Part shown: positions 35,953 through 44,645 of the stretch, piece after piece
Layout of the letters: each line of letters begins with the position of its first letter
Position numbering within the stretch: the stretch's first letter is position 1
Source of the DNA: UBA9076 sp964418835
Lineage (GTDB): Bacteria > Bacillota_I > Bacilli_A > Erysipelotrichales > Erysipelotrichaceae
Reading direction: 5' to 3'
Assembly: GCA_964418835.1 (NCBI GenBank)
Contig: CAYQNJ010000006.1
Coordinates: forward strand, 1-64,000
DNA length: 64,000 nt
Position numbers and translations under genes: made by a program
The notes under the pieces: generated by a model
Seen by the model: only the letters and a program-made list of their open reading frames with translations
What the model was told of the DNA's origin: nothing
Database searches by the model: none

Positions 35953-37342
35953 TATTAATTTTATTACCGCAATACTAATGTGGGTAATTTCATATTTTTA
36001 TTTAGATAATTTATTTAGATTATATGGATTGGGGTTTTCTATAACAATATTTACTGTATTAATAAGTGCGTTATCTTATTGGTATATTAAAAAACATGAA
36101 ATAAGCATTACAAAAGAAAGCTATTATTATATGGCTTATGTATTGTTGATAGGGTTATCATTTTCAGTATTTAATGGTACAGGAATTAGCTTTGTAAAGA
36201 TGTTAGTTTTACTTGCTAGTTTAGGTTATTGGTTAGTTGTTGTTAGTAACTCAAGAACAAGCAAACAACTAGATCAAAGTATACTAAAAGATTTATTGGT
36301 TAAAGTACTATTTAGACCTTTATCAAAACTTTATTTATTAAGTGTTAATTTGTTTCCAAAGGTATCAATAAAAGATAAGAAGACAATGAATGTTTTATAT
36401 GGATTAGTTATTGCATTTCCAGTATTACTAATTGTAATATCATTGCTTTCAAATACAGATAGTACTTTTAATAAAATATGGAGTTTATTTACAAGTTTTA
36501 AATTCTTAGAAGATTTAAATATATTTAATTTAATTATATCTTTTATATTAGCTAGTGGTTTCTTTAGTGCTTTATATACAAACACAAATAAAGAAGAATC
36601 AAATGAGAGTAATATTAAACCATATTTAGATAATATAGTAATAAAAACTGTCTTAATATGTTTTGTGTTAGTTTATTTAATATATCTAATTAGTGTTTCT
36701 TATACCTATTTTAATTATCAAATAGTAACTTCATCACCTTCAGATATTTCTAGTTATGCAAAGAGTGGTTTCTATGAATTATGTGTTGTATGTTTTATAA
36801 ACTTTGTATTATTTATTACTAGTAGATGGTTAAGTGTTGAAGAAGATAAAACAATTAAAACTTTATTAAGTGTTATAGGTATTCAAACATTGGTTATGAT
36901 ATCTTTAGCTATACTTAGGTTATTTGTTTATATAAACATTTATGGCTTAACATATTTAAGAGTTAATGCATTAGTGTTTATGCTTTTATTGTTTATTACG
37001 GTAACTTTATTTATTATAGGTTTATTTAAAAATATTAATTATACAAAGATTAGTGTTTTAATAGGTTCATTCGTATTTCTTATTATGTGTTATGTAAATA
37101 TTGGTAATTTGATTGTTAGTTACAATTACAATTATAAAAATATAGAAATTAATTATTATACTTATGGATATGAAAGTATTCCTCATTTAGTTGATAGATA
37201 TAAAGAAACTAAGAGCTCTTTTGAAAAAGAAAGTATAAAGAATACTTTAGATTATGCAAAAGAAAACTTAAATGAAACAAAGTATATTAATCATACTATT
37301 GAATCTTTGAATTATTTAAATATATTAAAAGATATTAAATAA
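35942..37342 (+). CDS. DUF4173-like polytopic membrane protein
   Basis: The 466-aa protein has about ten to twelve predicted membrane helices and a polar C-terminal tail of about 60 residues (PHLVDRYKETKSSFEKES). Central motifs YTYFNYQIVTSSPSDISSYAK and FYELCVVCFINFVL resemble the DUF4153/DUF4173 families. No transporter signature is seen. It starts at ATG 35942 inside the end of the regulator gene, so the three genes form one operon; longer upstream starts lie within that gene. The function is unknown. Confidence 0.65.
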   Translation: MKNNINFITAILMWVISYFYLDNLFRLYGLGFSITIFTVLISALSYWYIKKHEISITKESYYYMAYVLLIGLSFSVFNGTGISFVKMLVLLASLGYWLVVVSNSRTSKQLDQSILKDLLVKVLFRPLSKLYLLSVNLFPKVSIKDKKTMNVLYGLVIAFPVLLIVISLLSNTDSTFNKIWSLFTSFKFLEDLNIFNLIISFILASGFFSALYTNTNKEESNESNIKPYLDNIVIKTVLICFVLVYLIYLISVSYTYFNYQIVTSSPSDISSYAKSGFYELCVVCFINFVLFITSRWLSVEEDKTIKTLLSVIGIQTLVMISLAILRLFVYINIYGLTYLRVNALVFMLLLFITVTLFIIGLFKNINYTKISVLIGSFVFLIMCYVNIGNLIVSYNYNYKNIEINYYTYGYESIPHLVDRYKETKSSFEKESIKNTLDYAKENLNETKYINHTIESLNYLNILKDIK

Positions 37343-37344
37343 TA

Positions 37345-37353
37345 TGCTATAAT
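37345..37353 (+). promoter_or_regulatory. Extended -10 promoter before the GH1 gene
   Basis: TGC-TATAAT immediately follows the stop of the DUF4173-like gene. A weak TTAAAA (37325-37330) is at the -35 position. The start point would lie at about 37360, upstream of a hairpin. Confidence 0.5.
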
Positions 37354-37385
37354 TTATATAGAAGGTATCACTTTATACAATAATC

Positions 37386-37424
37386 AAGCAAATCCATTAC
37401 TTATTGTTTTGGGTTTGCTTTTTA
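37386..37424 (+). terminator. Terminator-like hairpin in the GH1 leader
   Basis: A 10-bp stem (aagcaaatcc / gggtttgctt, one G-U pair) is followed by TTT. It lies between the extended -10 and the gene start, so it could be an attenuator rather than only the end of the upstream operon. Confidence 0.6.
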
Positions 37425-37443
37425 GTTATTAGGAGGTAAGAAA

Positions 37444-38907
37444 ATGACTAGTTTTCCAAAAGGTTTTTTATGGGGTGGAGCTACAGCTGACTTTCAATAT
37501 GAAGGTGCTTACTTAGAAGGTGGTAAAGGTCTAACAACTCATGATTTTGAGACAGATGGAAGTGCACAAAGATCAAGGATGATTACATTAAAACTAAAGG
37601 ATGGTAGTAGAGGTGAGGTTCCTACAAGGGCTACTTTACCTGAAGGTAGTGAAACAGAGTTGTATGATGACGTTTATTATCCAAGTCATAGGGCAGTAGA
37701 TTTTTATCATAGATACAAAGAAGATATTAAATTAATGGCAGAGGCAGGGTTTTCAGTATATAGATTTTCTATTTGTTGGAGTAGAATTTATCCATTAGGA
37801 ATAGAAGAAGAACCAAATGAAGAGGGTTTAAAGTTTTATGACAATGTATTAACTGAATTAGAAAAGTATAATATTGAACCTTTAATTACTATTTGTCATG
37901 ATGAATTACCTGATTATCTAGCAAAAGAGTATGATGGATGGTCTAGTAGATATGTAGTTGAATGTTATGTGAAATACGCAAAGACATTACTAGAAAGATT
38001 TAAAGGAAGATGCAAGTATTGGTTAACATTTAATGAACTTAATATTTTAAGTGGATATGCACAAATTGGAACACATAAACATGACCATCAAACTGTGTAT
38101 AATGCAAAACATAATATGTTTATTGCAAGTGCTTTAACAGTTAAACTAGGACATGAAATAGACAGTAACAACATGTTTGGGACTATGTATGCAATGAGTC
38201 AATTCTATCCTAAGACAAGTGCACCAGAAGATGTAGAAGCTTGTTATCAAAAAAGAAGAATGAATCTAATGTTTGTGGATGTAATGGCTAGAGGTTATTA
38301 TCCTAATTATGCGGATATGATTTTAAAAGAAAAAGAAGTTACTATTAACTTTCTAGAAGGTGATGAAGAGATATTAAGAAATGGAACATTAGACTATATT
38401 TCATTTAGTTATTATAGATCTATGGTTGTTGGCAAAGATACTGTATTAACTCAAGCAATGGGCTTTTCTGGAGGAGAAACAAATCCTTATTTAGAAGAAA
38501 CTAATTGGGGTTGGACTATAGATCCTATTGGATTAAGACATACATTAAATGAAGTTTATGATAGATATCAAAAACCTATATTTATAGTAGAGAATGGAAT
38601 GGGAGATATAGATGTTTTAAAGGATGATAATACTATAGATGATGATTATAGAATTAAGTATTTCGCAAGACATTTTGAAGAAATGAAGAAAGCAGTATTA
38701 ATAGATAAGGTTCCAGTTATTGGTTATACAATGTGGGCACCTATTGATTTAGTTTCATTATCTACAGGAGAAATGAAAAAAAGATACGGAATAATATATG
38801 TGGATATGGATGATAAAGGGAATGGTACTTTAAATAGATATAAAAAGAAATCATTTTATTGGTTTAAGAAAGTTACAGAAACAAATGGAGAGGATTTAAG
38901 TTATTAG
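37444..38907 (+). CDS. GH1 family glycosidase (6-phospho-beta-glucosidase-like)
   Basis: The enzyme hydrolyses beta-glycosides, probably phosphorylated after PTS uptake. The N-terminal FPKGFLWGGATADFQYEGA and YRFSICWSRIYP are GH1 signatures. The acid/base Glu is in TFNELN and the nucleophile Glu in IVENGMG. Length 487 aa matches the family. Many phospho-beta-glucosidases have NEP or NEI after TF; here NEL. The phosphate-binding loop near the C-terminus (KKRYGIIYVDMDDKGNGTLNRYKKKS) supports a 6-phospho substrate. It is monocistronic between two hairpins. Its PTS partner is not the adjacent mannose-type operon with certainty. Confidence 0.88.
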   Translation: MTSFPKGFLWGGATADFQYEGAYLEGGKGLTTHDFETDGSAQRSRMITLKLKDGSRGEVPTRATLPEGSETELYDDVYYPSHRAVDFYHRYKEDIKLMAEAGFSVYRFSICWSRIYPLGIEEEPNEEGLKFYDNVLTELEKYNIEPLITICHDELPDYLAKEYDGWSSRYVVECYVKYAKTLLERFKGRCKYWLTFNELNILSGYAQIGTHKHDHQTVYNAKHNMFIASALTVKLGHEIDSNNMFGTMYAMSQFYPKTSAPEDVEACYQKRRMNLMFVDVMARGYYPNYADMILKEKEVTINFLEGDEEILRNGTLDYISFSYYRSMVVGKDTVLTQAMGFSGGETNPYLEETNWGWTIDPIGLRHTLNEVYDRYQKPIFIVENGMGDIDVLKDDNTIDDDYRIKYFARHFEEMKKAVLIDKVPVIGYTMWAPIDLVSLSTGEMKKRYGIIYVDMDDKGNGTLNRYKKKSFYWFKKVTETNGEDLSY

Positions 38908-38931
38908 ATCAAAAACACTCAACAAATAAAT

Positions 38932-38958
38932 AATTGCACTTTAAATAGTGCAATTTTT
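38932..38958 (+). terminator. Terminator of the GH1 gene
   Basis: A perfect 9-bp stem (aattgcact / agtgcaatt) with a 6-nt loop and T run. Confidence 0.85.
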
Positions 38959-38961
38959 AAT

Positions 38962-38990
38962 TTGAATAGCAATAATTAAATAAATACAAT
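38962..38990 (+). promoter_or_regulatory. Promoter of the SIS/mannose-PTS operon
   Basis: TTGAAT and TACAAT are separated by exactly 17 bp, about 20 bp before the aaggag site. It looks like a sigma-A promoter; no sigma-54 element (GG-N10-GC) was seen. Confidence 0.65.
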
Positions 38991-39012
38991 GAGATTATAA
39001 GGAGATGATTTT

Positions 39013-40056
39013 ATGACTTTGCTGGATACAATAAAAACATTACCAAATATAGTAGAAGAAATTATTAATAACTATTATGTAATTGAACATAAATTAGAAA
39101 ACTACAAAAATAAATATAAAAAAATAATTATTGTAGCTTCTGGAACTTCATATAACGCTGGTCTGACAGTAAAAAAGATGTATGAAAATGAATTTAGAAT
39201 AAGTGTTCAATTATTCTATTCAAACGACTTTTTAAACTATACAAATTTCAGTTTATTTGAAACTGATTCATTATTTATATTGATTTCTCAAACAGGAGTA
39301 ACTACACAGGTATACAAAAGTTTAGAAAAAATTAAAGAATATGGATTTAATCATATATTTATAACTGAATACATTGATGGACCAATTTCAAAACTAAGTG
39401 ATTGTACGATTGATATGGGATCTCAAAAAGAACCATTCATATTTAGAACTATAGGATTTGATGCTACTTGTATAACTTTAATAATAATTGGCTCGATATT
39501 ATCAGGGTGGAGCAAAGAAAAAATAACAAACGATTTAAGAAATGTTACTTCTAATTTTGTAAATATAGTTTCAGTTGCAGAGGAATTTTATTTTGCTAAC
39601 AAAGATACACTCTTAAGTCTAAAAAATTACTTGTTTATAGGAGCGGATAATCTATATGCAATTGCAAAAGAAGCAGATATTAAATTCATGGAAATGTTAC
39701 CTATTTTCTCTAATAGTTTTGAATTAGAAGAGTCAATACATGGTCCTCAAAATGCATTTAATAAAGATACTGGATATTTTATTTTGAGTAGAGAAAGTCA
39801 GGAATATGCAAAATTTAATTCAATATATGAATTTATTCAAAATGAAGTGACAAATAATGTTTGGGTATTAATAGATACTAATGAAAAAAAGTTTATAAGT
39901 TTAAATATAAAATCAAGTTATTTTGATTTTATTGAATATATTACATTCTTTCAAGTGGTTGCTTATTACATATCTACGGAAAAAGGGAGAGATTTAACTA
40001 AACCAGTTTTCCCTCATCTTACAAAATATATTAATAAACATATGGAGGGGAAATGA
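39013..40056 (+). CDS. SIS-domain sugar-phosphate isomerase/deglycase
   Basis: The 347-aa protein has two sugar-isomerase domains: VASGTSYNAGLTVKKMYEN and LISQTGVTTQVYKSLEKI in the first, FIGADNLYAIAKEADIKFMEML and LEESIHGPQNAF in the second. It resembles the isomerase half of GlmS and the FrlB/Gfr deglycases that act on phosphorylated Amadori products. As first gene of a mannose-family PTS operon, it likely processes the imported sugar phosphate. A glucosamine- or fructosamine-type substrate is the best guess. Stop and the EIIA start overlap. Confidence 0.8.
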   Translation: MTLLDTIKTLPNIVEEIINNYYVIEHKLENYKNKYKKIIIVASGTSYNAGLTVKKMYENEFRISVQLFYSNDFLNYTNFSLFETDSLFILISQTGVTTQVYKSLEKIKEYGFNHIFITEYIDGPISKLSDCTIDMGSQKEPFIFRTIGFDATCITLIIIGSILSGWSKEKITNDLRNVTSNFVNIVSVAEEFYFANKDTLLSLKNYLFIGADNLYAIAKEADIKFMEMLPIFSNSFELEESIHGPQNAFNKDTGYFILSRESQEYAKFNSIYEFIQNEVTNNVWVLIDTNEKKFISLNIKSSYFDFIEYITFFQVVAYYISTEKGRDLTKPVFPHLTKYINKHMEGK

Positions 40057-40469
40057 TGAGAATATTAATTGCATCACATGGTGAATTTGCTAAAGGTATA
40101 AAAAGTTCTTTGGAAATAATCATGGGTCCTAAAGAAAATGTAGAGTTTATAAACGCATACACTACAGAAGAATCATTAGAAGATTCTATTAAAAATGTTA
40201 TGGATAAAATTGATTTAGAAAAAGAGAAATTAATTGTGTTTACAGATTTAATGGGTGGTAGTGTAAATCAATATTTTGTGAATAATTATGACATTAGTAA
40301 ATTTCATCTTATATCAGGAGTGAATTTACCTGTACTTCTTGAACTATCATTAGCCAACGAAGAAAATATAACAAAAGAATTTATAAATGGGGTTATAGAA
40401 AGTGCAAGACAACAATTATTATATGTAGAAAAAATGGAAATTAATCAAGGTGATGACTTTGATTTCTAG
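40053..40469 (+). CDS. PTS mannose-family EIIA component
   Basis: The 138-aa cytoplasmic phosphocarrier has the active-site His in LIASHGEFAKGI and the conserved FTDLMGGSVNQ. It receives phosphate from HPr and passes it to EIIB encoded next. EIIA and EIIB are separate genes here, not fused as in E. coli ManX. The gene overlaps the SIS gene by 4 bp. Confidence 0.9.
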   Translation: MMRILIASHGEFAKGIKSSLEIIMGPKENVEFINAYTTEESLEDSIKNVMDKIDLEKEKLIVFTDLMGGSVNQYFVNNYDISKFHLISGVNLPVLLELSLANEENITKEFINGVIESARQQLLYVEKMEINQGDDFDF

Positions 40470-40480
40470 GAGGTATAAAT

Positions 40481-40966
40481 ATGATTCAATTAGTAAGAAT
40501 TGACGACAGATTATTACATGGACAAGTTGCTTATAGCTGGAAATCAGCATTAAGTTATGAAGCCATTGTAATTGCTAATGATAGCGCCTCGAATGATGAA
40601 ATAAGAAAAGCAGCATTAAAAATGGCGGTTCCACCAGGTGTAAAGTTAGCGATTAGATCTATTACAGCAGCAGCAGAACTTGTAAATAATCCAAAATTAG
40701 AAAAGGTTAAAGTTTTAGTGATTTGTGCTAATCCAAAAGATGTATATGATTTACTTTCGCTAATTAAAGAAAAACCAAAAATTAATTTAGGTGGTATACA
40801 GAGTGCTGATGATAAAAAAATGTTTTCAAGAGCTGTTTATTTAAATTCAGAAGATATTGAATACTTAGACAAGATAGAAATCTTAGGGTATGAAATTGAA
40901 GTTAGACAAACGCCATCAGAGAATATTCAAAATTATAAGTCATTAAGACAAAAATTTAGTCTTTAA
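40481..40966 (+). CDS. PTS mannose-family EIIB component
   Basis: The 161-aa protein starts MIQLVRIDDRLLHGQVAYSW, where the His of RLLHGQV is the phosphorylation site of mannose/sorbose-type EIIB. MAVPPGVKL, the INLGGIQ segment and the C-terminal VRQTPSE are also typical. It transfers phosphate to the incoming sugar at the EIIC/EIID membrane complex. Confidence 0.92.
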   Translation: MIQLVRIDDRLLHGQVAYSWKSALSYEAIVIANDSASNDEIRKAALKMAVPPGVKLAIRSITAAAELVNNPKLEKVKVLVICANPKDVYDLLSLIKEKPKINLGGIQSADDKKMFSRAVYLNSEDIEYLDKIEILGYEIEVRQTPSENIQNYKSLRQKFSL

Positions 40967-40984
40967 AATGGAAGGGGGTTCTTT

Positions 40985-41770
40985 ATGACTGAAGCATTAT
41001 TGGTTGGATCTGTTTTAGGTATTTTATGGTTTTTAGAGAAGATGCTTGGAACACCAATGGTAATTAGACCAATTGTTACTTCTACATGTGTTGGTTTAGT
41101 ATTAGGAGATGTTACAACAGGTTTAATTACAGGAGCAAGTTTAGAGTTAATTTTTATGGGGGCAATCCAAATTGGTGGATCTGTTCCACCGGATGTACTT
41201 GTTGGTGCAGGATTAGGAACAGCATTTGCGATTGTTACTAATCAAGGAGCGGAGATTGCACTAACTTTAGCTTTGCCTATTTCAATTCTTGCACAATCGT
41301 TAAAGGTTATCGTTTTTATTGTAAGAAGTTGGTTTATGGATTTTGCGGTTAAATTAGCTGAAAAAGCAGATATAAAAGGAATGATTTCTTTAAATATTGG
41401 TGGATTAATATTGCAGTGTTTAATGTATTTTGCAGTAGGGTTTGTTGCTGTATATTTGGGTTCTGATGTTGTCTCTAAGTTTGTTGATGCTATTCCACCA
41501 ACAGTAATGAATGGTTTAAAAGTTGCTGGAGGCTTATTGCCAGCAGTGGGATTTGCGTTATTATTACAACCAATGTTAGAAGGCAAAACTTTCTTATACT
41601 TTCTATTAGGGTTTATTTTAGTTACTTATATGAATTTGCCAATAGTTGCAATTACTATATTAGGAGTATTCTTAGCGTTCTTAATAGTGTTTGAAGTTGG
41701 AGTAAACAAATCTGAGCTATCAACATCTAGTTTAGAAGATAAAGAATTGGAGGATTTATTTGATGAGTAA
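40985..41770 (+). CDS. PTS mannose-family EIIC component
   Basis: The 261-aa polytopic membrane protein forms the translocation channel with EIID. Characteristic are PIVTSTCVGLVLGDVTTGLITGASLELIFMGAIQIGGS-type loops (GLVLGD, ELIFMG, GGSVPPD) and the later GLLPAVGFALLL. It overlaps the EIID gene by 8 bp. Confidence 0.92.
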   Translation: MTEALLVGSVLGILWFLEKMLGTPMVIRPIVTSTCVGLVLGDVTTGLITGASLELIFMGAIQIGGSVPPDVLVGAGLGTAFAIVTNQGAEIALTLALPISILAQSLKVIVFIVRSWFMDFAVKLAEKADIKGMISLNIGGLILQCLMYFAVGFVAVYLGSDVVSKFVDAIPPTVMNGLKVAGGLLPAVGFALLLQPMLEGKTFLYFLLGFILVTYMNLPIVAITILGVFLAFLIVFEVGVNKSELSTSSLEDKELEDLFDE

Positions 41771-42578
41771 AATAGTAAATACAGCTGATGAAAAGAAAAT
41801 GTTCAATGAAATATTCTGGTATTCATTTCACTTAGAAGCTAGTTATAATTATGAAAGACAACAAGCTCTTGGTTATGCAATTGGGATGTGGCCAGCGATA
41901 AAAAGGTACTATAAGACAAAAGAAGAACAAGCTGAAGCATTAACAAGACACATGGCTATTTTTAATACAACTCCTCATGTTACTCCAATTATTACAGGTG
42001 TTGCAACAGCTATGGAGAGAGAGGCTAGTCAAAATCCAGATTTTGATAAGGATTCTATAAATGCAATAAAGGTTGGTTTAATGGGACCATTTGCAGGAAT
42101 TGGAGACTCAATGTTCTGGGGAACACTTAGAATCATTGCTATTGGTATTGGGTTACCACTGGCTGCACAGGGAAATATTCTTGGTCCTATCTTGTTCCTA
42201 TTATTATTTAACGTGCCTCACTTTATTATCAGATATTATGGCGGGGTAATTGGATATAATTTTGGTACAAATGTACTAACAAAAGCAAATGATTCAGGAA
42301 TTATGCAAAAAATATCAAAAGCAGCGAATATTATAGGTTTGATTGTTATTGGGGCTATGACTGCTTCAATGGTTAACTTAACTACACCATTAAGTATTAA
42401 TATGGGAGAATCTTCATTCTTAATACAAGATTATATTAATCAAATATTCCCAAAATTATTACCATTCTTATATACATTACTAATGTTTAAATTCTTAAAG
42501 AACAATAAGAGCTCTACATTTGTATTACTGTTTACAATTGTGGTGGCATTAATTGGAGTATTTATAAAAATATTTTAA
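41763..42578 (+). CDS. PTS mannose-family EIID component
   Basis: The 271-aa protein has the EIID signature: long amphipathic N-terminus (SFHLEASYNYERQQALGYAI), then FNTTPHVTPIITGVATAMER and GLMGPFAGIGDSMFWGTLR, followed by membrane helices at the C-terminal end. I place the start at ATG 41763, preceded by ggagg; the TTG at 41760 is less likely. It completes the transporter. The sugar cannot be deduced from these subunits alone. Confidence 0.92.
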   Translation: MSKIVNTADEKKMFNEIFWYSFHLEASYNYERQQALGYAIGMWPAIKRYYKTKEEQAEALTRHMAIFNTTPHVTPIITGVATAMEREASQNPDFDKDSINAIKVGLMGPFAGIGDSMFWGTLRIIAIGIGLPLAAQGNILGPILFLLLFNVPHFIIRYYGGVIGYNFGTNVLTKANDSGIMQKISKAANIIGLIVIGAMTASMVNLTTPLSINMGESSFLIQDYINQIFPKLLPFLYTLLMFKFLKNNKSSTFVLLFTIVVALIGVFIKIF

Positions 42579-42582
42579 AATC

Positions 42583-42628
42583 AAAACCTCGCTACATTAT
42601 GATTTATTAACTATAATGGCGAGGTTTT
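42583..42628 (+). terminator. Stable hairpin terminator of the PTS operon
   Basis: The arms aaaacctcgc / gcgaggtttt enclose further pairing (cattat / ataatg). The gene for the regulator starts 28 bp later. Confidence 0.8.
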
Positions 42629-42655
42629 AGTATACTTAAATAAAAGGGCATATTT

Positions 42656-44533
42656 ATGAATTTAAACAAAAGAGAATCATTAATATTATATTTATTAAAT
42701 AAAACAGATACTATTACAGCTAAAGAAATTTCCGATAGTTTAAATGTGTCTGTAAGAACAGTTAAAAATGATATTTCTTTATTAAGATCAAAGCTTGAGG
42801 TTTTTAATATTTTAATTAATTCTACACCTGGATTAGGGTATAGTTTAGAATTATCAAAATCAAAAGTTTCACCCAAAGATATTATTACAACAATTAATGA
42901 ATCTGTAGATTCAATCAAATCATTTTCAACCAATTACGATAGGGTAATATATATAATAAAAAAACTAATTGATTATTATGATGGGGTAAATTTTGAGGAT
43001 TTAGCAGATGAGATGTATATTAGTTTGTCAACATTAAGGAATGATTTAAAATCAGTAAAAGAAATATCCGAAGATTTTGAAGTGAAACTAGTAATGACTA
43101 AAGATAAGATAATAAAATTCAAAGGTTTAGAATTGGATATAAGAAATTTAATTTTTGAATACTACTCAAATCTAAAATCTAATATCATTGGATTAGATGA
43201 AGAGTATTTAAGTAACAAATTAATTGAATCTATCAAAGATGGGATAGTTTTATCCGATTATACTATTCATAATATTGCATCTTTTACACTGATAGCATTA
43301 TTACGAGAAATGGATGGTTTTAACTTAATTTATCCAAATACCAATTTTAATGATAAAAAAGTTTTCGAATTAACAAAAAGATATATTGATTTTATAATTG
43401 AGGATTTTAACATACCAATAAATAGTCACACGATGTTTTATATCTTTAATCAAATTAAAAATAAACAGGTGTATTATGATGATAGATTAATCAATGAAAC
43501 AGATGGAATAGAAGAAGTTATAAAAGATATCATTATAGAATCAAAAACAAATTTTGATATAGACTTTGAAAATGAAAAGGAATTTATTTATGCTTTAAAA
43601 CTCCATATTGCAGCATTAATACAAAGAGTGAAAAATAAAATGTCTACAAATATACAAATAGATTACGAACACCTAAGGAAGTATTTATTTGGATGTAAAA
43701 TGACAATGTCGGCGGTTGAAATAATTGAAAAATATTATAGTTTAGAAATACCGATGGATGAATTTGTGTTATTAGTTTACTACTTTAACGGTGAAATATT
43801 AAAACAACAAAGAAATAAAACAAAAATAATAGGATTTGTAAGCTCTAGAGGAAGGGCTGAGAATTTGATGTTTATTAATCAACTAGAAAACAATTTCTAT
43901 TTACCTAAATATAAAGTGACTACTTTTGAGAATGCGCACGAATTAAAAAAACAAATTAATAATGTTGATTTAGTTGTCACATCTAATAATGCACTTTTTC
44001 AAGAATTGAATAACAATAATATTGTAGATATTAGAAATCCGCATTTTGTAGATGAAATAAGAAATTTATTTCATCTACAAACAATAAAAAATATTGAGTT
44101 AAATAAGTATTTTAAACTAGAATATTTGAAATTTGGAATTAAAGGATATAATAGGCAAGAAGTAATGGGAAGTCTTATAAGTTATTTAAAAGAAATTAAT
44201 GTATTTCATAAAGAAAGATCGAAAAATATCCAATTTAAAGATATTGAATTAGGAAATGGGATTTTGATGTTACAGGATATAAATAGAGTGTGTAAAAATC
44301 CTATCTTCTTTGTTGGGTATTTAGAGAATCCAATTATATGGCATAAAGAAGTAATAACTACAATTACTCTAATTAAAACTAAAAAGGATGGGGACAAAGA
44401 TTTGCCTACTTTATGTAATTTGTTATCGACATGGATTTCTGATAAAAATAAAATCAAAGGGGTCTATTTAAAGAAAGATTATAGTTTTTACATAAAATCA
44501 CTACTTAGACAAGTTGGAGATATAAATAGTTGA
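42656..44533 (+). CDS. PRD-containing BglG/MtlR-type transcriptional regulator
   Basis: The 625-aa protein has two N-terminal helix-turn-helix modules (KRESLILYLLNKTDTITAKEI and DGVNFEDLADEMYISLSTLRNDLK), two PTS regulation domains (LKLHIAALIQRVKNKM marks one) and C-terminal EIIB-like and EIIA-like domains. It should control the PTS operon just upstream. Key phosphosites look degenerate. The EIIB-like loop reads FVSSRGRAENLM, with Ser for the usual Cys. The EIIA-like segment GNGILMLQDINRV lacks the usual active His. Regulation may therefore act only through the PRD histidines or by protein contact. Confidence 0.85.
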   Translation: MNLNKRESLILYLLNKTDTITAKEISDSLNVSVRTVKNDISLLRSKLEVFNILINSTPGLGYSLELSKSKVSPKDIITTINESVDSIKSFSTNYDRVIYIIKKLIDYYDGVNFEDLADEMYISLSTLRNDLKSVKEISEDFEVKLVMTKDKIIKFKGLELDIRNLIFEYYSNLKSNIIGLDEEYLSNKLIESIKDGIVLSDYTIHNIASFTLIALLREMDGFNLIYPNTNFNDKKVFELTKRYIDFIIEDFNIPINSHTMFYIFNQIKNKQVYYDDRLINETDGIEEVIKDIIIESKTNFDIDFENEKEFIYALKLHIAALIQRVKNKMSTNIQIDYEHLRKYLFGCKMTMSAVEIIEKYYSLEIPMDEFVLLVYYFNGEILKQQRNKTKIIGFVSSRGRAENLMFINQLENNFYLPKYKVTTFENAHELKKQINNVDLVVTSNNALFQELNNNNIVDIRNPHFVDEIRNLFHLQTIKNIELNKYFKLEYLKFGIKGYNRQEVMGSLISYLKEINVFHKERSKNIQFKDIELGNGILMLQDINRVCKNPIFFVGYLENPIIWHKEVITTITLIKTKKDGDKDLPTLCNLLSTWISDKNKIKGVYLKKDYSFYIKSLLRQVGDINS

Positions 44534-44557
44534 GATAGCCTACTGGCTATCTTTTTT
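44533..44557 (+). terminator. Terminator of the PRD regulator gene
   Basis: An 8-bp stem (agatagcc / ggctatct) with a TACT loop and T run, overlapping the stop codon. Confidence 0.85.
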
Positions 44558-44609
44558 GTTGTAAATATAAGTATTGTTATGCTTATAATATTTTTTTATT
44601 TTAGCAAAA

Positions 44610-44618
44610 TGTTATACT
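44610..44618 (+). promoter_or_regulatory. Extended -10 promoter of the pyrophosphatase gene
   Basis: TGT-TATACT about 20 bp before the aaggag site of the next gene. No clear -35. Confidence 0.45.
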
Positions 44619-44645
44619 TTTTATATAAGAGTTTAAGGAGACGAC

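Noticed and set aside
37358..37424. BglG/LicT-type RNA antiterminator in the GH1 leader
   Set aside because: The conserved sequence of such elements was not found; only a terminator-like hairpin is visible.
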